5,207 bases of DNA. Source: a bacterium. GTDB lineage: Bacteria > Ratteibacteria > UBA8468 > B48-G9 > JAFGKM01. The stretch spans positions 1 to 5,207 of the forward strand of contig JALNXB010000092.1 of assembly GCA_023230585.1 (NCBI GenBank), written 5' to 3'. Of the stretch, positions 1 through 5,084 are shown one piece after another. The notes beneath the pieces were generated by a model. The model was not told the origin of the DNA. It did not search any database and saw only the letters and a program-made list of their open reading frames with translations. The number at the start of each line of letters is the position of its first letter. Within the stretch, counting starts at the first letter, position 1. The translations under genes and the position numbers were made by a program.

Positions 1-31
1 CCTCGTATTTATCCTTATTATTGTTTATTCC

Positions 32-54
32 CATTCCTTTTCCGCCTTCGGCGA
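32..54 (+). repeat. Short hairpin repeat unit, left copy
   Basis: CATTCCTTTTCCGCC, then a 3-nt loop (TTC), then GGCGA; CGCC/GGCG forms a 4-bp stem. The same unit occurs on the other strand at 4983-5006 with a different 4-nt loop (TAAC), so stem and leading arm are kept while the loop varies. The next bases (GCGAGATTGCC) resemble palindromic intergenic repeats seen in many bacteria (my recollection, not searched). CCCATTCC at 30-37 is also matched by GGAATGGG at 129-136, which may mark the ends of a ~107-bp unit. Confidence 0.55.
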
Positions 55-77
55 GATTGCCACGTTAAGAAACCCCT

Positions 78-101
78 CCTACGCCAAGGCTTCGGCGGGT
101 A
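78..101 (+). repeat. GC-rich dispersed repeat, uninterrupted copy
   Basis: CCTACGCCAAG joined directly to GCTTCGGCGGGTA, with CGCC and GGCG able to pair. Both halves recur at 4755-4765 and 4801-4813, but separated there by about 35 nt, so this is the intact form of an element that is split on the right flank. The GC content stands out against the AT-rich genes, as is typical of mobile or palindromic intergenic repeats. No function can be assigned. Confidence 0.5.
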
Positions 102-133
102 AAGCTCGCAAGATAAATTACAAAAGACGGAAT

Positions 134-172
134 GGGGGGCTGTTAACAAAAGGTTCAGCCCTTTTGTTCCCC
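134..172. repeat. Strong hairpin next to the left 120-bp repeat
   Basis: AACAAAAGG (145-153) pairs perfectly with CCTTTTGTT (160-168) around a 6-nt loop, and GGGG (134-137) can close against CCCC (169-172). An alternative, mutually exclusive 6-bp stem is GGGCTG (137-142) with CAGCCC (156-161). There is no U-tract after the stem on either strand, so it is a poor intrinsic terminator. It is more likely part of the repeat mosaic. The structure is directly visible; the function is unknown. Confidence 0.5.
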
Positions 173-181
173 TACTCTGAG

Positions 182-301
182 CCTGTTAAGCCCTTCGGAG
201 ACGCTCTTTGTGCAGAAGGGTGAGTTCTCAGAGTGTCCGATTGTGGCGTAGAAGGTGTATGCACCGTAGTACCAGAGTGAATAGACACCACATACTTTTT
301 T
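182..301 (-). repeat. ~120-bp dispersed repeat, left copy (inverted relative to 5085-5207)
   Basis: From CCTGTTAAG to a T-tract (296-303), this stretch matches the reverse complement of 5085-5207. I count five substitutions and one 3-nt gap, about 93-94% identity. Read on the minus strand, both copies keep one open frame containing KKV, then YSLWYYGAYTFYATIGHSE, then CTKSVSEGLNR. The three differences inside the core are all synonymous (TAT/TAC, GGT/GGC, GGA/GGG) and the gap is in frame. No start codon is shared: upstream, the left frame runs antisense through the start of the HEAT gene. CCCTTC (191-196) can pair with GAAGGG (215-220), and ACTCTGAG (174-181) with CTCAGAGT (227-234), giving a nested stem. 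It is either a decayed gene fragment or a structured non-coding repeat. Confidence 0.8.
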
Positions 302-329
302 TTGTATAAAGACAAAAATATGATAAAAT
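302..329 (+). promoter_or_regulatory. Possible promoter for the HEAT/cohesin gene pair
   Basis: TTGTAT (302-307) and TAAAAT (324-329) are 16 bp apart; TATGAT (319-324) is an alternative -10. Either choice puts the start of transcription within a few bases of the ATG at 339, implying a leaderless or nearly leaderless mRNA, which fits the lack of a Shine-Dalgarno site there. The -35 is a weak match and overlaps the T-tract ending the left repeat. Sequence inference only. Confidence 0.3.
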
Positions 330-338
330 TGATTCACT

Positions 339-869
339 ATGAAAAAATATATATTACCAATACCGTTTTTACTCTTATTAATGCTTTCAACAAAACTCCT
401 ATTTTCGAACACACTTACCTTAAAAACTCCTATTGAAGATACTTTTGTTCCGTTGGAAGTAAAAATTCAAATTGATAAAACTTTTTCTATAAATCCAACA
501 GAAAGAGCAGAGGCGGCTTACAAACTTGGTCTTATGGGACCAAAGGCTCAAAAAGCAGTTCCTTTTTTAATGAGAATGTTTGATGACAACCTCACCGTAT
601 GGTGCAAATATAACAATTTAGGTATGTGGACAACCCCAGGAAAAGAAGCAGCAAAAGCAGTTGAACTGATTGGGCAACCAGCTTTTGGATACCTCTTATT
701 GCTTGTAAACGGCACTCACCCATATATCGCTATAAATTCTTATATGGAAAGAAATCTAAGATACACACTAAAACATATAACAGGAGAAGATTTCGGCAAT
801 AAATTTATTGACTGGTCCTCTGTTTTAGAAAAAAAGGGGGCTAAAACATCTTCTTCTGAGACAGAATGA
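339..869 (+). CDS. Small secreted HEAT-repeat-like protein
   Basis: A 176-residue protein of unknown specific role, probably exported and used as a binding scaffold. Residues 1-24 form a Sec signal peptide (KK followed by a Leu-rich core), which supports the ATG at 339 although no Shine-Dalgarno site precedes it. Residues 53-85 look like a HEAT repeat (ERAEAAYKLGLMG, then KAVPFLMRMF). Residues 100-123 look like a second (KEAAKAVELIG, then LLLLV). Residues 140-160 carry LKHITGEDFGNKFIDW, a tail I recall from bacterial HEAT/PBS-lyase-repeat proteins. The end is a polar Ser/Glu tail. With only about two repeats it is short for a HEAT solenoid. It overlaps the cohesin gene by 4 nt, so the two are probably co-translated and may work together outside the membrane. 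The repeat assignment is by eye; the export prediction is firmer than the fold. Confidence 0.75.
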   Translation: MKKYILPIPFLLLLMLSTKLLFSNTLTLKTPIEDTFVPLEVKIQIDKTFSINPTERAEAAYKLGLMGPKAQKAVPFLMRMFDDNLTVWCKYNNLGMWTTPGKEAAKAVELIGQPAFGYLLLLVNGTHPYIAINSYMERNLRYTLKHITGEDFGNKFIDWSSVLEKKGAKTSSSETE

Positions 870-2377
870 AAAAACATATATATTCTTTTTTTTTAGTTTT
901 AATTTTTCTTCTTTCTACGAACTGCTACATTGAATCAGCTACCATTAAAGTTGGAAATATAAACGTTCTCAACAACCAAACCTCTGTATCTCTTCCTATA
1001 CAACTTACCTCAGAAGACTTATTTGCCGGCTACCAGTTAACTATCACATACAACAAAGACATTTTGAAGATTTCCAATATACAAAAAGGAAACGTCGCTT
1101 CCAACTTCTCTTTGCAGAGCAACCTAAACAATCCAGGACAAATAGGTATCATTTCCTACAACCCCAGTTTAAAAGAAATCTCTGGCAACGGAGTTCTTTT
1201 ATACTTAAATTTTAATATTATTGGTACTGGTAATTCCCCTATAAGAATATCTAATATATATTTTGCCAATTCTGAAGGTAAGAAAATCCAAGCAACCTCA
1301 ACTAACGGACAAATAACTGTTGGAAACTCTACCCAACCAAATAGTCAAAATTCTCAAAAACAACAGCCTGAAAATAAACCTGCGACCATCTCCCCTTCTA
1401 TCGGTAGCCAAAAAACATCTTCTACCGCAAATGAAAGTATGCAAACAACAAGAGAAAACATCATCGCTCCAACCCCGCTTATTCAGCAGAGCGACTCTTT
1501 TAATACAGACAACTTTCTACTTTTTGTTCAATCAGAATACGGAATTACAAATCCTCAACAAGGTTATACAACCTTTAAGAAAGGCACACGTGTATTTTGT
1601 AAAGCAGAAAAAGAAGTATTTATCAATGAAATGGAAAAAGCTGTTTGCGTTGGATTTATTGGAAAAGGTTCTGTTGCCAAGGGCAACTCAAACACTACTT
1701 CTTTCAATATAAATAGCAACTCAACATTAACCTGGTTATGGCAATTAAGACCAACAGAAAAAGATTTTATACTTGAATTTAATGAAAATTTCGAGATAGA
1801 AGAAGATCTTAAAATAATTGTAAAAGCCAAATACTTTGGTGGGCTAAACTCTCCTATTGAGTTAAGAATATCAAACCTTCCAAAAGGTATAAGTGTTGGC
1901 TTTGAAAAGACAGAAATATCATATAAAACTAAAGAACAGGTTATTGTACTAAAAACAACAGGCAACCTACCAGCAGGTGAATATAAAATACTGATAAACG
2001 CTATATGTAACAATATACAAAAAGATTATGAGACTGTTTTAATTGTTAAAGGCAGGCTAAAACAAAGAGTAATGCAGAGAGATAACAACCTTTCTTTTTC
2101 GATAGTTCCAGAAAACAGTATGGAACTTATAAAATCTTTTCAGATGCAACTCGATTTTCAACCCGACAAACTATCTTTAAACAGGGTTGCCCCGAACTCA
2201 ATAAAATATAAACTTGTTAACAAAAATGTTATTGCATTTGCAGGCGAAATCTCAAAAAACCCTGTCAATTTATTTTTTAATATTATCAAACCTTCCGACT
2301 TTTTAGTTCCGAAAATAAAATCTTTCACAGCAAAAGATACCAACGGTAAAATAATTCCAGTTATCATTACCGAATAA
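866..2377 (+). CDS. Secreted multidomain protein with cohesin domain(s)
   Basis: A 503-residue exported protein. A signal peptide covers residues 1-25 (likely cut after ESA); Cys20 is not in a good lipobox. Residues 26-153 resemble a cohesin domain: GYQLTITYNKDILKI, then NGVLLYLNFNI and NGQITV at the expected spacing. Residues 154-215 are an N/Q/S/T/P-rich linker. Residues 222-294 match the bacterial-repeat/InlB-B-like pattern (YGITNPQQG, KKGTRVFC, GFIGKGSV, STLTWLW), with Cys245 and Cys261. Residues 298-397 look like an Ig/NEW3-type beta domain (SNLPKGISV, LPAGEYKI). Residues 407-503 resemble a degenerate second cohesin (FQMQLDFQPDKLSL, KDTNGKIIPV). Cohesins bind dockerins in cellulosomes, but many bacteria use cohesin-like folds for other surface adhesion; no dockerin lies in this window. 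Its ATG sits in an ATGA overlap with the HEAT gene stop and lacks a strong Shine-Dalgarno site, implying translational coupling. There is no sortase motif or C-terminal membrane anchor. Confidence 0.8.
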   Translation: MKKHIYSFFLVLIFLLSTNCYIESATIKVGNINVLNNQTSVSLPIQLTSEDLFAGYQLTITYNKDILKISNIQKGNVASNFSLQSNLNNPGQIGIISYNPSLKEISGNGVLLYLNFNIIGTGNSPIRISNIYFANSEGKKIQATSTNGQITVGNSTQPNSQNSQKQQPENKPATISPSIGSQKTSSTANESMQTTRENIIAPTPLIQQSDSFNTDNFLLFVQSEYGITNPQQGYTTFKKGTRVFCKAEKEVFINEMEKAVCVGFIGKGSVAKGNSNTTSFNINSNSTLTWLWQLRPTEKDFILEFNENFEIEEDLKIIVKAKYFGGLNSPIELRISNLPKGISVGFEKTEISYKTKEQVIVLKTTGNLPAGEYKILINAICNNIQKDYETVLIVKGRLKQRVMQRDNNLSFSIVPENSMELIKSFQMQLDFQPDKLSLNRVAPNSIKYKLVNKNVIAFAGEISKNPVNLFFNIIKPSDFLVPKIKSFTAKDTNGKIIPVIITE

Positions 2378-2463
2378 AAACCATAGGCTTTGGATGAGAA
2401 AAAGAATATGTAAGGATTTTTACTTCTGTTTGTCTTGCGAGATTCGCCTACTACCCCTTCTTG

Positions 2464-3294
2464 CTACGCTCTCGATTTGCCACCAGAAATATTTACTACA
2501 GTTCCAGTAATGTAAGACGCAAGGTCGCTGATAAGAAAACCAACAACGTCTGCAACCTCTTGAAGTGTTCCAACCCTGCCAAGAGGAATAGATACCTTTT
2601 TGTAAGATTCTCGCAACTTTTCAACAGTTATACCTCTCGTATAAGCAAGCGCTCTTTCATATTCAAGAGTTCTCAAAGCAGTTACTTCAAGAATCCCAGG
2701 AGCAATCCCTACCACTCTTATTCCGTATTTACCTAATTCTTTTGCCCAACTTCTTGTGAAAGAATATTGAGCTGCCTTAGTAGAGGCATAGACGCTCTGT
2801 CCTTCTGAACCTTCCAAAGCACTTTCAGAGGAAACGTTTATTATTACCCCTTTAGTCTTCTCAGCAATCATAACTCTTGAGACTGCCTGAGCACAAAAGA
2901 GTGTACCCCTCTGGTTTATGGCAATCATTTTATCAAAAATTTCAGGGGTTATCTCTTCTTTTCCTTTTGGGTCAACAAGAAGTCTTGGTATCAAAATACC
3001 TGCGTTATTTACAAGGTAATCAATTTTATTAAATTTCTTAATTGCATTTCCTACCATCTCATCTATGCTTGATTTATCAGAAACATCTGTTTTAATAAAA
3101 TAAGCGCAACTACTCTTTCCAGTTGGTGAGATTTTGTTCAGCTCTTCTTCAGTTTTTTTACCTTCTTCTTGGTTAATATCTGCAATAACAACCTCTGCTC
3201 CAGCCAAAACAAGGTTGGTGGATATCACCTTACCAATGCCTAATGCCCCTCCTGTAACTATGCCTTTTTTTCCGTTCAAATCAACTTTAGCCAT
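2464..3294 (-). CDS. sorD: SDR-family sorbitol-6-phosphate 2-dehydrogenase (SorD-like)
   Basis: A 276-residue classical short-chain dehydrogenase, third gene of the operon. It shows the cofactor motif TGGALGIG (14-21), Asp39 at the end of beta-2 (favours NAD over NADP), Asp70, NNAG (96-99), Asn127, catalytic Ser156, and Tyr169-x3-Lys173, then PG (199-200). Long stretches match what I recall of Klebsiella SorD: PRLLVD, NVSSES, LEGSEGQS, KELGKYGIRVVG, APGILE, and ASYITG with a GGK tail. SorD oxidises D-sorbitol 6-phosphate to fructose 6-phosphate with NAD in the cytoplasm. No phosphotransferase genes are visible here, so the true substrate could be a free polyol. The ATG at 3294 is chosen because GGAG (3303-3306) lies 8 nt upstream and the protein then begins directly before the Rossmann fold. 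An in-frame ATG at 3321 would overlap the preceding gene. The gap to that gene is 13 nt. Confidence 0.85.
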   Translation of the reverse strand: MAKVDLNGKKGIVTGGALGIGKVISTNLVLAGAEVVIADINQEEGKKTEEELNKISPTGKSSCAYFIKTDVSDKSSIDEMVGNAIKKFNKIDYLVNNAGILIPRLLVDPKGKEEITPEIFDKMIAINQRGTLFCAQAVSRVMIAEKTKGVIINVSSESALEGSEGQSVYASTKAAQYSFTRSWAKELGKYGIRVVGIAPGILEVTALRTLEYERALAYTRGITVEKLRESYKKVSIPLGRVGTLQEVADVVGFLISDLASYITGTVVNISGGKSRA

Positions 3295-3302
3295 AAGATT
3301 TT

Positions 3303-3306
3303 CTCC
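3303..3306 (-). promoter_or_regulatory. Shine-Dalgarno site deciding the SorD-like start
   Basis: GGAG on the minus strand, 8 nt before the ATG at 3294. It lies in the 13-nt gap after the UPF0016 stop codon and favours this start over the in-frame ATG at 3321, which falls inside the upstream gene. Confidence 0.65.
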
Positions 3307-3307
3307 G

Positions 3308-3580
3308 TTAAATTTTGCCAAACAACATTAAAGCCCCCAGAAGGACAAAGAGTGCGCCTCCAAAATATTTTATTATTTCTACTTTAAGACATTTCCCAAG
3401 GTGCGCTCCTATAAGAACAGTTAAACCAGTAACAATGATATAAGCACCAACTGAACCTGCCCATACAAGGAGTGGTCTACCAGTTTTACCAGAAAGACAA
3501 AGCCCTATCAACTGAGTTTTATCAGCAAGTTCAGCAAAGAAAATGGCTCCAAAAGCCATAACAAAAATCTTAAAATCCAT
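3308..3580 (-). CDS. Half-size UPF0016 / TMEM165-GDT1 family cation transporter
   Basis: A 90-residue inner-membrane protein, middle gene of the operon. The family signature is at residues 17-23 (ELADKTQ), matching E-x-G-D-K-T but with Ala19 in place of Gly. Three hydrophobic segments lie at about 3-17, 38-60 and 70-88. Full-length members have two such halves. Single-half proteins of about 90 residues occur in bacteria, often as pairs that dimerise; no partner is encoded here, so a homodimer or a partner elsewhere is implied. Family members export Mn2+ or exchange Ca2+/Mn2+ for protons. The ATG at 3580 is preferred because GGAGGAG ends 3 nt upstream. A GTG at 3610 would add ten polar residues and swallow that site. 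It starts 36 nt after the dehydrogenase stop. Why an ion exporter sits between two polyol dehydrogenases is unclear; the genes share a transcript, not necessarily a pathway. Confidence 0.85.
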   Translation of the reverse strand: MDFKIFVMAFGAIFFAELADKTQLIGLCLSGKTGRPLLVWAGSVGAYIIVTGLTVLIGAHLGKCLKVEIIKYFGGALFVLLGALMLFGKI

Positions 3581-3583
3581 ATT

Positions 3584-3590
3584 CTCCTCC
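3584..3590 (-). promoter_or_regulatory. Strong Shine-Dalgarno site for the UPF0016 gene
   Basis: GGAGGAG on the minus strand, followed by AAT and the ATG at 3580. It is the best ribosome-binding site in the window. It fixes the start of the 90-residue protein and rules out the upstream GTG. Confidence 0.8.
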
Positions 3591-3616
3591 AAAGAGTGTT
3601 TTATTGACACTTAACA

Positions 3617-4648
3617 TTACATTCTCACTACTGCCTTTATCACTCCAGATTTATATTCAGCAACAAGTTTAATGGCTTCTTCAACATCATTTAATTCATA
3701 CATATGTGTCACCAATTTTGAAAAAACATTATTTTTTTTAATCAAATCGAGCGCTAATTTTGTTGTATGAGCAGACCTGCGAACATTTAAAATCTGTAAT
3801 TCTTTACGTCTTACAACAGATGCCCTAAACTCCATTTTATCTTGTGCAGGAATTCCAAAAATAACCGATTTTCCGCCTATTTTAACTACTTGAGTAGCCT
3901 GGTTAAACGTTTCTTGCTCTCCAGCCGCTTCGTAACCTATATCTACTCCTCTCCCTGAGGTTTCTTTCATAACAACATCAACAATATTTTCTTTTGTAGC
4001 AAGAACAGTTACATCAGCCCCAAGTTTCTTTGCCATATCAAGCCTTGCCTGGTATAGGTCGCTTACAAAAATTCTTTTAGCACCTGCCAATTTAGCAGAA
4101 AAAAGGGCAGAAAGCCCAATTGGTCCAGCCCCAATAATTGCTACATCTTCTCCTACCGATAGACCGCTCAATTTAACCCCATACAACCCTATTGCAAGAG
4201 GTTCAGAAAGAACTCCACAATCATAATCTAATCCATCAGGTAGGGGGATTAAATGGGTATGCGGCATAACAACAAATTCCTTTAACGCTCCATCAACAGG
4301 GGGAGTTCCAAAAAATATAACATAAGGGCATAGGTTCGGCTTTCCAATAACACATTGTTCACATTTCCCGCAACTTATACCCGGCTCAATCGCTACCCTA
4401 TCACCTTTTTTTAGGTTTCTAACACCTTCGCCAACTTCTACCACAAGACCGGCGGCTTCGTGCCCGAGTATAATTTTATCTTCAATTATCTGGTCACCTA
4501 TCTTTCCTTCAAGATAATAATGTATATCCGAACCACATATACCAACACTTTTGATACCAACTAAAACATCTGTCTTATTTTTAATCTCTGGTTTTAGAAT
4601 ATCCTCAATAATTATTTTACGTTCTTTTGTTAAAAAGACTGCTTTCAT
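3617..4648 (-). CDS. Zinc-dependent polyol (sorbitol/L-iditol 2-) dehydrogenase, MDR family
   Basis: A 343-residue medium-chain dehydrogenase, first gene of the operon. Catalytic zinc ligands are Cys38, His63, Glu64 (GHE) and Glu149 (SEP), matching sorbitol dehydrogenase spacing, with Tyr44 near the active site. Cys93, 96, 99 and 107 are the structural zinc set. The Rossmann motif is GAGPIG (173-178), and Asp197 after beta-2 predicts NAD. GTPPVDGAL (114-122) is typical of the sorbitol/xylitol dehydrogenase branch, such as Bacillus GutB. The expected reaction is oxidation of a polyol at C2 (sorbitol to fructose, or xylitol to xylulose) in the cytoplasm. One departure: where I recall FRYAN in sorbitol dehydrogenases, this protein has VRRSAHT (289-295), so the substrate may differ. 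Length is normal. The start follows GAAGGGG by 11 nt and lies just downstream of a clear promoter. Close relatives include threonine and other ketose-forming dehydrogenases. Confidence 0.9.
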   Translation of the reverse strand: MKAVFLTKERKIIIEDILKPEIKNKTDVLVGIKSVGICGSDIHYYLEGKIGDQIIEDKIILGHEAAGLVVEVGEGVRNLKKGDRVAIEPGISCGKCEQCVIGKPNLCPYVIFFGTPPVDGALKEFVVMPHTHLIPLPDGLDYDCGVLSEPLAIGLYGVKLSGLSVGEDVAIIGAGPIGLSALFSAKLAGAKRIFVSDLYQARLDMAKKLGADVTVLATKENIVDVVMKETSGRGVDIGYEAAGEQETFNQATQVVKIGGKSVIFGIPAQDKMEFRASVVRRKELQILNVRRSAHTTKLALDLIKKNNVFSKLVTHMYELNDVEEAIKLVAEYKSGVIKAVVRM

Positions 4649-4659
4649 TTTATTTGTAA

Positions 4660-4666
4660 CCCCTTC
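4660..4666 (-). promoter_or_regulatory. Shine-Dalgarno site of the polyol dehydrogenase
   Basis: GAAGGGG on the minus strand, 11 nt before the ATG at 4648. The spacing is slightly long, but the site is purine-rich and the only candidate in the short leader. Confidence 0.5.
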
Positions 4667-4678
4667 AATTTTCCTAAT

Positions 4679-4707
4679 AATTTACCTTTTTTAGATGTTT
4701 TTGTCAA
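4679..4707 (-). promoter_or_regulatory. Sigma70-type promoter of the three-gene polyol operon
   Basis: On the minus strand, a perfect TTGACA (4702-4707) is followed by a 17-bp spacer and TAAATT (4679-4684, 4 of 6 consensus bases). Transcription would begin near 4672, giving a leader of about 24 nt with no room for a riboswitch. No obvious operator palindrome overlaps it. The spacing and its position just before the first gene make it convincing. Confidence 0.7.
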
Positions 4708-4751
4708 AACAATGATAAAAAGAGAGATTGTCGCAGTCGTAATAGCCACTT

Positions 4752-4814
4752 CAACCTACGCCAAGTTATACCTGCCAAGCTTGTATTGTAGCGTAGGTTG
4801 GCTTCGGCAGGTAT
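4752..4814. repeat. Dispersed repeat interrupted by an inverted copy of itself
   Basis: The order is CAACCTACGC (4752-4761), then ATACCTGCCAAGC (4768-4780), then GCGTAGGTTG (4791-4800), then GCTTCGGCAGGTAT (4801-4814). The first and third blocks are exact reverse complements. So are the second and fourth, apart from one extra C. The outer blocks match the intact element at 78-101, with CCTACGCCAAG and GGTA arms, so the inner ~33 nt look like a second copy placed in reverse inside the first. The pairing is interleaved and cannot form one simple hairpin. Confidence 0.65.
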
Positions 4815-4873
4815 GCCTTCGCAATGACAAGCAAAGGTAAAAACTAAAGACAAAAGAACCCCTCACCTTGCAT

Positions 4874-4894
4874 CCTCTCCCTCAAGGGGAGAGG
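4874..4894. repeat. CCTCTCCC hairpin repeat
   Basis: CCTCTCCC (4874-4881) and GGGAGAGG (4887-4894) form a perfect 8-bp GC-rich stem with a 5-nt loop, preceded by CCCCTCACC. Sequences of this kind recur between genes in many bacterial genomes (from memory). There is no T-tract after it, so it is not a standard intrinsic terminator, and no gene runs into it from either side. Confidence 0.6.
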
Positions 4895-4982
4895 CAAATA
4901 AGGAAAGATTGCCATTGCAAGCGAATATAAAACAAGCCCCCGCAATTTGCGAAGTAAGTCCCTCGGGAGTACTCGGGACAAG

Positions 4983-5006
4983 TCGCCGTTAGGCGGAAAA
5001 GGAATG
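4983..5006 (-). repeat. Short hairpin repeat unit, right copy
   Basis: On the minus strand this reads CATTCCTTTTCCGCC, loop TAAC, GGCGA. It is the inverted counterpart of 32-54, identical over the 15-nt arm and the closing stem but with a different loop. The order relative to the 120-bp repeat differs on the two flanks, so the flanks are not one simple long inverted repeat. Confidence 0.55.
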
Positions 5007-5084
5007 CACCTCTCTTTACCCTCTACCCAAAGAAATGCTCGGGATAGTAAATATCTCAGGGGTTTGCAGAGAAGTTAATGGGAC

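Noticed and set aside
155..412. 85-residue minus-strand open frame through the left repeat
   Set aside because: Its N-terminal half is only the antisense of the HEAT gene start, there is no ribosome-binding site, and the homologous right copy lacks that half. Only the repeat-encoded part is of interest.
866..930. Lipoprotein signal ending at Cys20 of the cohesin protein
   Set aside because: The residues before Cys20 (S-T-N) do not fit a lipobox; cleavage after ESA at residue 25 is more plausible.
1320..1712. 130-residue plus-strand frame inside the cohesin gene
   Set aside because: Out-of-frame shadow of a well-supported gene; no signal, motif or ribosome-binding site.
1564..2013. 149-residue minus-strand frame opposite the cohesin gene
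   Set aside because: Antisense shadow; the plus-strand frame has clear domains.
2378..2463. Intrinsic terminator between the convergent genes
   Set aside because: Only 4-bp or interrupted stems are present (GCGA/TCGC; CCA/TGG before a short T run on the minus strand); too weak to call.
2461..2736. 91-residue plus-strand frame opposite the SorD-like gene
   Set aside because: Antisense of a textbook SDR with all catalytic motifs; composition looks non-coding.
3295..3321. Nine-residue N-terminal extension of the SorD-like protein (ATG at 3321)
   Set aside because: It would overlap the UPF0016 gene; the ATG at 3294 has a well-placed GGAG and fits the family start.
3581..3610. GTG start at 3610 for the UPF0016 protein
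   Set aside because: It would translate the GGAGGAG site itself and add a polar extension the family does not need.
4752..4814. Functional RNA pseudoknot
   Set aside because: The interleaved pairing has no nucleotides between the third and fourth blocks, which makes a classic pseudoknot with a 10-bp first stem sterically unlikely; nested insertion explains it better.
4962..5044. CRISPR-like array from three CTCGGGA repeats
   Set aside because: The repeats are only 7 nt and unevenly spaced (3 and 59 nt apart).
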